This document shows, one piece after another, positions 8,349-16,384 of a DNA stretch of 18,113 nt (position 1 is the first letter of the stretch; each line of letters opens with the position of its first letter). Made by a program: the position numbers and the translations under genes. The notes under the pieces were generated by a model, which was given only the letters and a program-made list of their open reading frames with translations, was not told where the DNA came from and did no database searches. Origin of the DNA: Dethiobacter sp. (GTDB lineage Bacteria > Bacillota_D > Dethiobacteria > Dethiobacterales > Dethiobacteraceae); the NCBI GenBank assembly GCA_018333395.1, contig JAGXSQ010000115.1, forward strand, positions 1 through 18,113, given 5' to 3'.

Positions 8349-8975
8349 GTGGAAGCTGTCAGTCAGTTGGTTCGCCGGGCCCAAAAAAAGGACCTGGTTG
8401 CCTTCGAACAGCTTGTTCTGCTATATCAGGACAGAGTTTACGTCTTGGCCCGGCGCTTGGCTGGTGATCCGCTGGACGCGGAAGACTTGGCCCAGGAAGT
8501 GTTTATCAGGGCATACCGCGGCATACATGCTTTCCGCGGCGAGGCTGATTTTGGCACCTGGTTGCACCGGATTACTGTTAACTTGTGGCTGAACAGTCGG
8601 CGTAAGACTGCTGTGGCGGTCATCTCGCTTGATGAGCCGGTAGTTACAACTGAAGGTACTATGCGGCGGGAAGTGCCTACGCTGGACGGTGAGCCGGAAA
8701 AGCTGCTGCTGGACAAAGAGTTGGGCGAGGTGCTGCAGCAGGCGCTAGAGGGGTTGCCTAAAGAGCAGCGGGCCGTGCTGGTCCTGCGCGAGCTGGAAGA
8801 TTATACCTACGAGGAGATAGCGTCGTTGCTAAGCTGCTCGCTGGGGACGGTGCGCTCGCGCCTGAGCCGGGCGCGGGAAGCTTTGCGCAAGGCGATGACC
8901 GGGCGAACCAGGGAGCTAGGGGTTCACGTGGCGGCGGATGGCCTGGCGTGCACCGCAGAGAAGAAAGAAACATAA
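8349..8975 (+). CDS. ECF-family RNA polymerase sigma factor
   Basis: A protein of 208 residues with the two ECF domains. Sigma region 2 holds FEQLVLLYQDRVYVLARRL, then DAEDLAQEVFIRAYRGI and FGTWLHRITVNLW. Sigma region 4 holds LPKEQRAVLVLRELEDYTYE and a helix-turn-helix in EEIASLLSCSLGTVRSRLSR. A linker of about 45 residues separates them. The GTG start at 8349 is chosen because AGAGGAG (8334-8340) lies 8 bases upstream; the in-frame ATG at 8310 has no good ribosome binding site. It directs polymerase to envelope- or stress-type promoters. The next gene is its likely anti-sigma factor, 26 bp away. Confidence 0.93.
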   Translation: MEAVSQLVRRAQKKDLVAFEQLVLLYQDRVYVLARRLAGDPLDAEDLAQEVFIRAYRGIHAFRGEADFGTWLHRITVNLWLNSRRKTAVAVISLDEPVVTTEGTMRREVPTLDGEPEKLLLDKELGEVLQQALEGLPKEQRAVLVLRELEDYTYEEIASLLSCSLGTVRSRLSRAREALRKAMTGRTRELGVHVAADGLACTAEKKET

Positions 8976-9001
8976 GATTATGGAGGGAAGGAGGCGGTGG
9001 C

Positions 9002-10057
9002 GTGGACTGTAAGGAGGTAAGCAGCAGGGCTTCTTTGTGGCTGGATGGGAAGTTGGCGGCGGGGGAGTCGGATTTTCTGCGGCATTTAGACGTTTGCCGT
9101 GCTTGCGCCCGGGAAGTCGGCGAACTGCAAACTATCCTGACTGTCTTGCGGGACGGCAGGGGCAGGAACACTGTCTCTGCGCCGGAAGGGTTTGCCATGC
9201 GGGTGATGGACCGGTTGCAGGCCGAACGTGTGCCTCGCTTCGGGCGGCTACCGCTCAGGTCGCTGGCTCTGGCCGCTTCATTCCTCTTTTTGCTAGGCAT
9301 GAACAGTATTTTGGTGGGGCGATATTTAGGAGAAGGTAGCCAGGTAACGCTGCCTTCGGGGCCGGCAGCCGGCTCTGACCAGATAATGGAAATACCGCCT
9401 GCTTCTTTGCCTGACGCGGACGAACAGCCGCAGATCTCTAAGCCGGAAGTGTTTATCGTGCCCGTTAAGCCAGCACCCAGGGCTGAGGCAAAACCGCAGT
9501 CCAAGCCGCTGGTGGAACAGCCTGCAGACGTTAAGCACCCGACGCCGGAGCGGCAGCGGCAGGTAATGGTGGCCTCGCTTGCTGCGGTGACCATCCCAGG
9601 ACCTGAAGTGTTTGTACAGCAGCGCCGTGTAACCGAGGGCGTGCTGTTAAAAGTGGCCGTGACGCGGCTTGATGAAGCATCCAGGCGGCTGGTGGAGGTG
9701 GCCGGGAGGCAGGGACTGGATCCGGTAGCGGTAAGTGAAATGCTTGCCGCGGACGGGCGGCTAATCAAGGTGTATCGCTACGAAGTGCCCTACCTGTTAT
9801 CCAGCAGGTTTGTTACGGAGGCACTGAATCTCAATCTTGGCCGGGTGCTTGATGAGCGGCATGTGACAGAGGACGTCAGCAGTGAATATGGGCAGAAGCT
9901 GGAGCAGTACCGGCAACTGGCGGCTAAAGCTCTGGATGCTCGGGGCGCGGAGGCGGAAGAACTGTATGGCGCGATGAACGGGCTAATCAGACAGTTGGCT
10001 GGGATGCACAGCACCTCTAGGGATAAGAAAGCGGTTACCTTCTGGCTGGAAAGCTAA
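9002..10057 (+). CDS. Zinc-binding (ZAS) transmembrane anti-sigma factor
   Basis: It is expected to hold the preceding ECF sigma factor inactive at the membrane. The N-terminal ZAS module is complete: Cys3, His28, Cys32 and Cys35 (HLDVCRAC), the C-x(24-25)-H-x3-C-x2-C zinc pattern. One membrane helix lies at about 86-106. After it come a Pro-rich extracytoplasmic linker and a C-terminal region of about 150 residues rich in Leu/Ala/Arg/Glu, probably helical and coiled (LDEASRRLVEVAGRQG, YRQLAAKALDARGAEAEELY). The outside part may sense the signal. GTG 9002 follows AAGGAGG (8988-8994) with a 7-base spacer; the longer frame from 8948 lacks such a site. The signal and the proteolytic release pathway are unknown. 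Confidence 0.88.
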   Translation: MDCKEVSSRASLWLDGKLAAGESDFLRHLDVCRACAREVGELQTILTVLRDGRGRNTVSAPEGFAMRVMDRLQAERVPRFGRLPLRSLALAASFLFLLGMNSILVGRYLGEGSQVTLPSGPAAGSDQIMEIPPASLPDADEQPQISKPEVFIVPVKPAPRAEAKPQSKPLVEQPADVKHPTPERQRQVMVASLAAVTIPGPEVFVQQRRVTEGVLLKVAVTRLDEASRRLVEVAGRQGLDPVAVSEMLAADGRLIKVYRYEVPYLLSSRFVTEALNLNLGRVLDERHVTEDVSSEYGQKLEQYRQLAAKALDARGAEAEELYGAMNGLIRQLAGMHSTSRDKKAVTFWLES

Positions 10058-10077
10058 AGGCAAATTAAGATAAAAAT

Positions 10078-10105
10078 GACCGTTGTTACCCGACGGTCTT
10101 TTTTT
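10078..10105 (+). terminator. Intrinsic terminator of the sigma/anti-sigma operon
   Basis: GACCGTTG and CGACGGTC pair over 8 bp (one G-U) around a TTACC loop, followed directly by seven T. It lies 20 bases after the anti-sigma stop codon. Confidence 0.93.
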
Positions 10106-10178
10106 GTTCAGTAAACGGTTCGCACAACTAGATAACCGGAGTCTCCTTCTACCTCGAATTAGTGGGGAATTATTGATG

Positions 10179-10207
10179 TTGACAGCGTCTGGGAGCACGG
10201 GTAGAAT
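10179..10207 (+). promoter_or_regulatory. Strong sigma-A promoter of the RND efflux operon
   Basis: TTGACA (10179-10184), a spacer of exactly 17 bases and TAGAAT (10202-10207): a consensus -35 and a -10 with five of six matches. Transcription would start near 10214, just before the palindrome at 10230. Nothing else is recognised in 10106-10178. Confidence 0.88.
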
Positions 10208-10229
10208 AGTGTCAGGGAGATGCGGTCAG

Positions 10230-10259
10230 CTTCCGACCGACCGGTCAGTCGGTCGGAAG
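10230..10259 (+). promoter_or_regulatory. 30-bp palindrome, presumed TetR-family operator
   Basis: The arms CTTCCGACCGAC and GTCGGTCGGAAG are perfect 12-base inverted repeats around CGGTCA. The repeated GACC/GGTC steps inside it resemble operators of several TetR-family repressors. It begins 22 bases after the -10 box, in the early transcribed region. The only TetR gene in the window is the last gene of this operon, so autorepression is the likely arrangement. Confidence 0.85.
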
Positions 10260-10276
10260 GGCAGAGGAGGATGTTG

Positions 10277-11500
10277 ATGAGGCGCAGGGTAGTTGTCTTG
10301 GTGATTATGGGGCTGCTGGCGTTGCTGATTACCGGCTGCGGACGCGGCGGGGCGGAGCCGGTGGCGGTGCCGGAAGCGGTGCCGGTACGGGTTGAGCAGG
10401 CGGCCGTGGGCGCTATCCGCGAGACGGTCAGTTTCAGCGGAGAGGTGGCCGCTGGCAGTGAGGCACAAGTAACGCCAAAGGTGGCCGGGCTGGTCGTCAG
10501 GGTGGCGGTGACGGTGGGCCAGGAAGTGCGCAAGGGGGACCTGCTTGTGGAGTTGGAGGCACAGGCACAGGCGGTAGCCGTCAGGCAGGCCGAGGCGGCG
10601 GCAGAGATGGCCCGTGCCAATCTGCAAAACGCCAAGGTCGGTGGAGCGCTGGCGCAACTGCAGGCGGCTGTCCGGCAGACGCAGGCCAGCTACAATAACG
10701 CTGAGAGCATACTTGGGCGGATGGAGATGCTTTACCGGGAGGGAGCAATTGCTCTGCAGCAGCTGGAGGGCGCACGCCTGCAGGCGCAGGTGGCAGAAAG
10801 CCAGTATAGCCTAGCCCGGGAACAGCTGGCTATCTTTGAGCGTGGCGAGGGTCAGGTGCAGGTGCTGGCAGCGCAGGTTCGGCAGGCGGAAGCGGGGCTG
10901 GAGCTGGCGCGGCTCAATTTAAACCATGCCCGGATTGTGGCGCCGGTGGCCGGCCTGGTGGTGGCGGTAAACGCTCAAGCTGGTAATATGGCTTCGCCTG
11001 GGGTGCCGGTAGTAACGCTGGTCGGACTAGACGGCGTAACGGTAACGGCTAGGCTGACGGAACAGGCTGTCGGGCTGTTTTCGCCCGGCATGGCTGTGGA
11101 GGTGGAAGTGCCCGCCGTAGGTGTGACGCTGGACGGAGAAGTGCAGGAGGTAGCCCCCAGTGCTGCGGCTGGCGCTAGGTCCTTTCTGGTAAAGGCACGG
11201 ATGGCATCGGCGGAGGGCTTACGGCCGGGGATGTTTGCACGCTTACGGCTGGCGGTGGATGAAAGGGCGGAGGCGGTTCTGCTGCCGCGTGCAGCGGTGC
11301 TGCAGCAGGAGGGGCGCTACTTTGCCTTTACGATTAAAGACGGTAAGGCGGTGCGCCGAGAAGTGACGGTGGGGCTCCAGGACGAGAGTTTTGCCGAAAT
11401 TGTTACGGGGTTTGCTGCAGGGGAGACGGTGATTACGGCCGGGCAGCAGTTCTTGAATGATGGCGCGACGGTGCTGGTGGAAGTGGGGGGAGACTCTTGA
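10277..11500 (+). CDS. RND efflux adaptor (membrane fusion protein), lipoprotein
   Basis: A periplasmic-type adaptor linking the RND pump to an outer conduit. The start is ATG 10277, because AGAGGAGG (10263-10270) lies 6 bases upstream. This gives a signal peptide with the lipobox ITGC, so Cys21 is probably the lipidated N-terminus; starts at 10220 or 10271 do not fit a ribosome binding site. The two lipoyl halves lie around VAGLVVRVAVTVGQEVRKGD and IVAPVAGLVVAVNAQAGNMA. Between them is a long Ala/Gln-rich coiled coil (about 95-215). The membrane-proximal C-terminal domain ends with GLQDESFAEIVTGFAAGETV. It is about 407 residues, normal for AcrA/MdtA-like proteins. Its stop overlaps the TTG start of the pump by four bases. 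Confidence 0.93.
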   Translation: MRRRVVVLVIMGLLALLITGCGRGGAEPVAVPEAVPVRVEQAAVGAIRETVSFSGEVAAGSEAQVTPKVAGLVVRVAVTVGQEVRKGDLLVELEAQAQAVAVRQAEAAAEMARANLQNAKVGGALAQLQAAVRQTQASYNNAESILGRMEMLYREGAIALQQLEGARLQAQVAESQYSLAREQLAIFERGEGQVQVLAAQVRQAEAGLELARLNLNHARIVAPVAGLVVAVNAQAGNMASPGVPVVTLVGLDGVTVTARLTEQAVGLFSPGMAVEVEVPAVGVTLDGEVQEVAPSAAAGARSFLVKARMASAEGLRPGMFARLRLAVDERAEAVLLPRAAVLQQEGRYFAFTIKDGKAVRREVTVGLQDESFAEIVTGFAAGETVITAGQQFLNDGATVLVEVGGDS

Positions 11501-14500
11501 GTTTACCTGCTTTGGCCCTCAAGCGGCCGGTTGCCGTGTTGATGGCAGTCTGTATCGTACTGGTACTGGGCGCTTTCTCTTTTATTAACCTGCCGGTAGA
11601 TTTGCTGCCGGAGATGAATTTCCCCATGATGGCTGTTTTTGCTGCTTACGAGGGAGCATCGCCGGAAGAAGTAGAGGCGATGGTGACTAGGCCGCTGGAA
11701 GAGGTGCTGGCCACTGTGCCGGGAATCGAACGCCTCACTTCTACCTCCAGCCAAGGGGCGGCAACGGTGATGCTGGAGTTTGCCTGGGGCGCGGACCTAG
11801 ACTTCCGGGCGCTGGAGGTGCGCGAAAAGATTGATCTAGTCAAAGGTTTGCTCCCTGACGAGGTGCAGACGCCGACAGTGTTCCAGTTTGACCCGGCCCT
11901 GATGCCGATTCTCTGGCTGTCGGTGACGGGGGAGGCCGACCCGGCAGAGCTGAAGCGCTTGGCCGAGGAGGTAGTGAAGCCGCGTCTGGAGCGGATTGAG
12001 GGTGTGGCTTCGGCGGCGGTGACAGGCGGCGTGGAGCGGGAAATCCGGATCCTCGCCGACCCGTCGCGCTTGGCTCATCACGGGATGACGCTGGAGCAGC
12101 TCGGTCAGGTGCTACGCATGGAAAACCTAAATGTTTCTGCCGGCCGTCTGGCGGAGGGGGCCAGAGAGTTGCAGGTGCGCTCGCTGGGCGAGTTTGGCGG
12201 CGTGGCCGATCTGGAAACTCTGGTGCTGAGGGCAACGCCTGTCGGCACTCTGTATCTGCGGGACGTAGCTGAGATAAGAGATGGCTTCACAGAAGAACTG
12301 CAGCTGACGCGCTTAAACGGCAAACCAGGGATCTCTGTGGCCATCTACAAGCAGTCCGGGGCCAATACGGTCAGCGTTTCCGCAGCGGTGAACAGGACGC
12401 TGCAGGAATTGGAAGGTGATTTGCCGACAGGAGCGAGCATCGGTACTATCTTTGACCAGGCGGCGTTCATCAACCAGTCAGTAGGCAACATGCTGAATAT
12501 GGCGCTGTCCGGGGGGCTTTTGGCGCTGCTCGTGTTGTACTTTTTTCTGCGCAACCTGCGCAGCACTCTAGTTATCGGCCTAGCCATGCCGGTGTCGATT
12601 ATTGCTACTTTTGTGTTGATGTATTTTAACGGCCTGACGTTGAACCTGGTTACCCTAGGAGGGCTGGCGCTTGGTATCGGCATGATGGTCGACAACGCCA
12701 TCGTTATTCTGGAAAATGTTTTTCGATTCCGGCAGCAGGGGCTAGGCGGCAAGGAGGCAGCGATCGTCGGCAGTAACGAAGTGGCTGACGCTATTGTGGC
12801 AGCTACGCTGACTACGGTTGTTGTTTTTTTGCCGGTCGTTTTCGTGGAGGGCCTCGCGTCGCAGATTTTCAGCTCCATGGCTTGGACCATTAGCTTTGCT
12901 CTGCTCGCTTCCTTGGCCGTAGCGCTGAGTGTGGTGCCCCTGCTTTCCTCTAAATTGCTAAAAGTGTCGGATAGCGGCACGGGTGCCGGCGCGGCGCGTT
13001 TCTTTGACCGGGTAGACGCTTTCTACGGCCGGACGCTGCGCTTGGCGCTGGGGCGCCGCAAACTGGTGATAGGCGTGATGGTGGCCTCCTTTATGGGCTG
13101 CCTAGCGCTGGTGCCGCTGGTGGGGACGGAATTTATTCCCGGGATGGATGACAACTGGCTGATGGTTAACGTCAGGCTGCCCGACGGCGCTTCCTTAGCC
13201 GAAACAAAGCAACTGGCGCTCCGGTTGGAAGGCCAGTTGATGCAGGTGGAGGAAGTTCGTGACACGTTTGTGACCATCGGCGCTTCCTCCGGAATGGGCA
13301 ACGCCGGTGCCCAGCGCAACCGCGCCACTCTGGAAGTACGGCTAAAAGAAAGAGGAGAACGAAGCCTGGACAACAGCCAAACGGCCGATAAAATCAGGGC
13401 TTTGACCGGCACGGTGGCAGGAGCGGAAATCAGGGTGCGCCCCTCGCAAAATATGAGCCTAGGCGGCGGCGGCGCACCGGTCGATATTTTGCTTAAAGGT
13501 GACTCCCTGCCGGTGTTGCAGCAGCTGGCCGCAGAGGTAAAGGCCATTGTGGCGCAGGTAGAGGGAACACGGGAAGTGGCCACCAGCTTTGACCGCGCCT
13601 GGCCTGAGCTGCAGGTACGGGTGGATCGGGAGCGGGCGGCCTCTTTGGGCATTCCATCGGCGTCTGTGAGCAGCACTCTGCGGACGGCGCTGGGTGGCCA
13701 GGTGGTTACCCGCCTACGCGGCGGCGGACGGGAGGTGGACGTGCGCTTGCAGGTGCCGGAAGCGTTGCGGGATAGTGTGGCTGGTCTGCAAAGCCTAGAG
13801 GTGGTTTCGCCGGCCGGTCTGCGTGTGCCGCTTGGCGAGGTGGCTGACTTCCGTCCGGCGGTGGGCGCGGTGAGCATTGCCCGCCACGACCAGGTGCGTA
13901 GCGCAGGCGTTACGGCCCAGCTATCTGGCCGGCCCCTCGGTCCGGTGGTGGCGGATATTCAGCAGGGACTGGACAGATTGGCGCTACCGGCGGGCTACTC
14001 GGTGGAGTTTGCCGGCGAGCAGCAGCAGATGGCCGAGTCTTTCGCTTCGCTGGCCATGGCTCTAGTGCTGGCTGTACTGCTCGTGTATATGATCATGGCG
14101 GCGCAGTTTGAGTCGCTGCTCCATCCCTTCATTATCATGTTTGCCCTGCCGCCCACTTTTGTAGGGGTGGTACTGTCTCTGGCCATCACCGGTCGGACGC
14201 TGAACGTGCCGGCGTTTATCGGGGTAATTATGCTGGCGGGCATTGTGGTTAACAACGCCATCGTGCTGGTTGATTATATCAATAAGCTGCGGGAACGCGG
14301 ACATTCCTGCCGCGAGGCCATTCTCCTGGCCGGACCGGTGCGTCTGCGGCCGATTTTGATGACCACGCTGACGACGGTGCTCGGCATGTTGCCTATGGCG
14401 CTTGGGATCGGCACCGGTGCCGAGATGCAGGCACCACTGGCGACAGCCGTTATTGGCGGGCTTTCGGTTTCCACCTTGCTGACGCTGCTGGTGGTGCCGG

Positions 14501-14583
14501 TCATCTACAGTATTCTAGACGACCTAGGCGAGCGGTTACGTAGCAAGCGGCACAAAACTGTCATGGGGGAGGCGGGACTGTGA
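11497..14583 (+). CDS. RND-family efflux pump, HAE1/AcrB-like (SwrC type)
   Basis: A proton-driven inner-membrane exporter of 1028 residues with the duplicated RND plan. The N-terminal helix and porter loop start at LPVDLLPEMNFPMM, with helices 2-6 near 335-490. A second porter loop begins near GTEFIPGMDDNWL, and helices 8-12 lie near 855-1010. Motifs include ASPEEVEAMVTRPLEE, GGLALGIGMMVDNAIVILEN and GIVVNNAIVLVDYINKLRERG. In AcrB the relay uses Asp407, Asp408 and Lys940; here the equivalents appear to be Asp399, Asn400 and Asn919. The TTG start overlaps the adaptor stop (TTGA) and follows GGGGGGAG. The stop overlaps the next start as GTGA. Substrates may be drugs, lipids or surfactants; none can be assigned from sequence. 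Confidence 0.95.
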   Translation: MSLPALALKRPVAVLMAVCIVLVLGAFSFINLPVDLLPEMNFPMMAVFAAYEGASPEEVEAMVTRPLEEVLATVPGIERLTSTSSQGAATVMLEFAWGADLDFRALEVREKIDLVKGLLPDEVQTPTVFQFDPALMPILWLSVTGEADPAELKRLAEEVVKPRLERIEGVASAAVTGGVEREIRILADPSRLAHHGMTLEQLGQVLRMENLNVSAGRLAEGARELQVRSLGEFGGVADLETLVLRATPVGTLYLRDVAEIRDGFTEELQLTRLNGKPGISVAIYKQSGANTVSVSAAVNRTLQELEGDLPTGASIGTIFDQAAFINQSVGNMLNMALSGGLLALLVLYFFLRNLRSTLVIGLAMPVSIIATFVLMYFNGLTLNLVTLGGLALGIGMMVDNAIVILENVFRFRQQGLGGKEAAIVGSNEVADAIVAATLTTVVVFLPVVFVEGLASQIFSSMAWTISFALLASLAVALSVVPLLSSKLLKVSDSGTGAGAARFFDRVDAFYGRTLRLALGRRKLVIGVMVASFMGCLALVPLVGTEFIPGMDDNWLMVNVRLPDGASLAETKQLALRLEGQLMQVEEVRDTFVTIGASSGMGNAGAQRNRATLEVRLKERGERSLDNSQTADKIRALTGTVAGAEIRVRPSQNMSLGGGGAPVDILLKGDSLPVLQQLAAEVKAIVAQVEGTREVATSFDRAWPELQVRVDRERAASLGIPSASVSSTLRTALGGQVVTRLRGGGREVDVRLQVPEALRDSVAGLQSLEVVSPAGLRVPLGEVADFRPAVGAVSIARHDQVRSAGVTAQLSGRPLGPVVADIQQGLDRLALPAGYSVEFAGEQQQMAESFASLAMALVLAVLLVYMIMAAQFESLLHPFIIMFALPPTFVGVVLSLAITGRTLNVPAFIGVIMLAGIVVNNAIVLVDYINKLRERGHSCREAILLAGPVRLRPILMTTLTTVLGMLPMALGIGTGAEMQAPLATAVIGGLSVSTLLTLLVVPVIYSILDDLGERLRSKRHKTVMGEAGL

Positions 14584-15692
14584 AGTTGAAAATCGTCTTA
14601 GCAAAAAAAGCCGGGATAGCCGCAGTGGTAAGTTTAGTGCTGCTGGGGGCCGGCACCGTTGTGCTGGCGGCGGGGGAGGCGCTCCTGCTGCGGCGGGCGG
14701 TGGAGGTGGCGCTAAGAGATAACCCGGCGGCGCTTCTGGCGGCGGTGCGGGCGGAACGGTCACGGACCGGTGCAGAGCAGTTGCGCCAAAGGGTGGATGG
14801 CGCTGTTTATAGGCTAATCACCAACTCTTTACAGCCTGGTGATTTATCGCTTGTCTATATAGCGCCGACGCAGGCAGAGCAGATGGAGAGGCTGGCGCCG
14901 CTCCGGGAGCGGGCCGACCGCGACCTGCTGGTGCTGGAGACGCAAAGGAATTACCTGGAACTGCACCGTGCCATGGATCGCTTGAAATTGGCCGGACAGG
15001 CACTGGCGCGGGCCAGAGAACAACAAAGGCTGGCGGAAGTCGCTTTTCAGGCCGGGACGGTGGCCAGGAGCGACATCTTAGCAGCGCAGGTGCATGTAGC
15101 GGCGGCGGAGGCGCGGGTTTTTGCCGCTGAAAGTGGTGTGCAAGCGGCGCGGGCAGCTCTTAACAAGTCGCTTGGCCGACCGCTGTCCGCCGCAGTTGAT
15201 CTGCCGGAAAAGTTCAGCGTTCCGGAGCGAAGGCCTCTTGACTTGCAAAGAGGGCTGGCTGGAGCGGATGTCGAGCGTCTGGACGTAATTGCGGCTAGAG
15301 AAAGCTTGCTGCTCAGGGAAAGAGAGCTCGCTCACGCCAGGCATATTTTTTTAGATTCCGCTTCCCGGCGGGATGCAGACCTGGCGGTGGAGGAAGCACG
15401 TCTGCAGCTGCAAGCGACGGTGGAGGCAGTTCGCCTGGAAGTATTCCAGCTTTATCACCGCCTCTCTGGCGTGGAAAAACAGTTAGCCGCTCTAGAGCAG
15501 GGTGTCCGGTCTGCTGCTGAGGCGCATCGCTTAGCTGTTTTGCGCTATCAGGCGGGGGTAGGAACTCAGATAGATGTGACTGCCGCTCGGGATGCTCTAG
15601 ACGAGCGGGAGCAGGAGTTGCTGCATGCCCGTTATGAGGGCTATCTGGGTGACCTTAGCTGGCGGCTGGCCACTGGCCAGCCGCTGGAATGA
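14580..15692 (+). CDS. TolC-like (OEP family) protein with missing barrel strands
   Basis: A protein of 370 residues with a signal peptide (about 1-30, VVLA cleavage region). It has the two internal repeats of the outer-membrane efflux (OEP) family. Each repeat has long helices and the hallmark [FY]QAG followed by Asp: FQAGTVARSDILAAQ (156-170) and YQAGVGTQIDVTAAR (323-337). TolC proteins usually have 420-480 residues, with two barrel strands (40-50 residues) inserted in each repeat. Here the first insertion site is about 25-30 residues (YRLI...LSLVYI) and the second only about 12 (253-265), so a normal 12-strand barrel cannot form. The GTG start overlaps the pump stop and follows GGGGAGG by 7 bases. 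It is probably the outer conduit of the pump. Confidence 0.85.
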   Translation: MKLKIVLAKKAGIAAVVSLVLLGAGTVVLAAGEALLLRRAVEVALRDNPAALLAAVRAERSRTGAEQLRQRVDGAVYRLITNSLQPGDLSLVYIAPTQAEQMERLAPLRERADRDLLVLETQRNYLELHRAMDRLKLAGQALARAREQQRLAEVAFQAGTVARSDILAAQVHVAAAEARVFAAESGVQAARAALNKSLGRPLSAAVDLPEKFSVPERRPLDLQRGLAGADVERLDVIAARESLLLRERELAHARHIFLDSASRRDADLAVEEARLQLQATVEAVRLEVFQLYHRLSGVEKQLAALEQGVRSAAEAHRLAVLRYQAGVGTQIDVTAARDALDEREQELLHARYEGYLGDLSWRLATGQPLE

Positions 15693-15703
15693 AGGTGAGA
15701 TTG

Positions 15704-16291
15704 ATGCAGGAGATAAGCGAAAAAAAAGGCCGCATTGTGGCGGCGGCCATGGATATTTTCGGTGAGCGGCCCTATGACCAGGTAAAAATTGAAGATATTG
15801 CCGACCGGGCTGGCGTGGGGAAAGGGACGATTTACGAGTATTTTGTCAGTAAGGAAGAGTTGTTTGCCGCTATTCTAGATGCGGGATTTCAGGAATATTT
15901 TAGGGAGCTGCTGGCAGCGGCGGCAGCTCCGCTGCCAGCCACCGCCAAGCTAAAGGCCGTTTTTGGACGACACCTGACATTTATCAGCCAGCATGCGTCG
16001 GCAGCGCGTATTATCATTGGCGAGCGCCCGTCGTCCCGTCCGGAGATGCGGGAAGACATGTTTGGCCGCTATACACGGCTGGCTCGCTTTTTGGAAGACC
16101 TTTTACGAGAGGGGGTGGATACCGGAGAATTCCGTCCCGTAGACACTGCTGTCGTGGCCCAGGCCATTATCAGTATGTTTTCCACCTTGCTTGTTCTTGT
16201 ACTCTTTGCGGGACAGCCGCTGGACGCCACGGAAAAACAGGCGGAAAAACTATTTGACCTTTGTTTTTTGGGCCTGGCGCCACGAAGCTAG
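15704..16291 (+). CDS. TetR/AcrR-family transcriptional repressor
   Basis: A regulator of about 195 residues. The N-terminal DNA-binding domain carries the helix-turn-helix KIEDIADRAGVGKGTIYEYF (28-47) with the family's typical GTIYEYF recognition helix end. The C-terminal part is an Ala/Leu-rich helical ligand-binding and dimer domain. ATG 15704 is preferred because GAAGGTGA (15691-15698) lies five bases upstream; ATG 15689, overlapping the TolC-like stop (ATGA), would add five residues. Being last in the pump operon, it very likely binds the palindrome at 10230-10259 and is released by a pump substrate. Confidence 0.92.
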   Translation: MQEISEKKGRIVAAAMDIFGERPYDQVKIEDIADRAGVGKGTIYEYFVSKEELFAAILDAGFQEYFRELLAAAAAPLPATAKLKAVFGRHLTFISQHASAARIIIGERPSSRPEMREDMFGRYTRLARFLEDLLREGVDTGEFRPVDTAVVAQAIISMFSTLLVLVLFAGQPLDATEKQAEKLFDLCFLGLAPRS

Positions 16292-16317
16292 CCCGTTTTG
16301 CCGGCCAGGTAAGCTTC

Positions 16318-16373
16318 CGTTCGCGCCTCCCTAGCGCGAACGAACAGCAGGTTCCACAGCTAGGGAGTCTATT
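16318..16373 (+). terminator. Terminator region of the RND operon with two alternative hairpins
   Basis: CTCCCTAGC (16327-16335) and GCTAGGGAG (16359-16367) pair perfectly, with a 23-base loop, followed by TCTATTTTCG, a modest U-rich tail. A competing hairpin CGTTCGCGC/GCGCGAACG (16318-16326 and 16334-16342) is also perfect and would use part of the same arm. The site lies between convergent genes. Confidence 0.5.
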
Positions 16374-16384
16374 TTCGAGGGATG

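Noticed and set aside
8758..9768. 336-codon open frame on the minus strand
   Set aside because: It lies antisense to the sigma and anti-sigma genes, is dominated by Ser/Thr/Arg/Pro, has no recognisable domain, and the sense strand carries complete known domains.
13023..13877. 284-codon open frame on the minus strand
   Set aside because: It is antisense to the RND pump and has the Ser/Thr/Arg-rich composition typical of shadow frames in GC-rich DNA.
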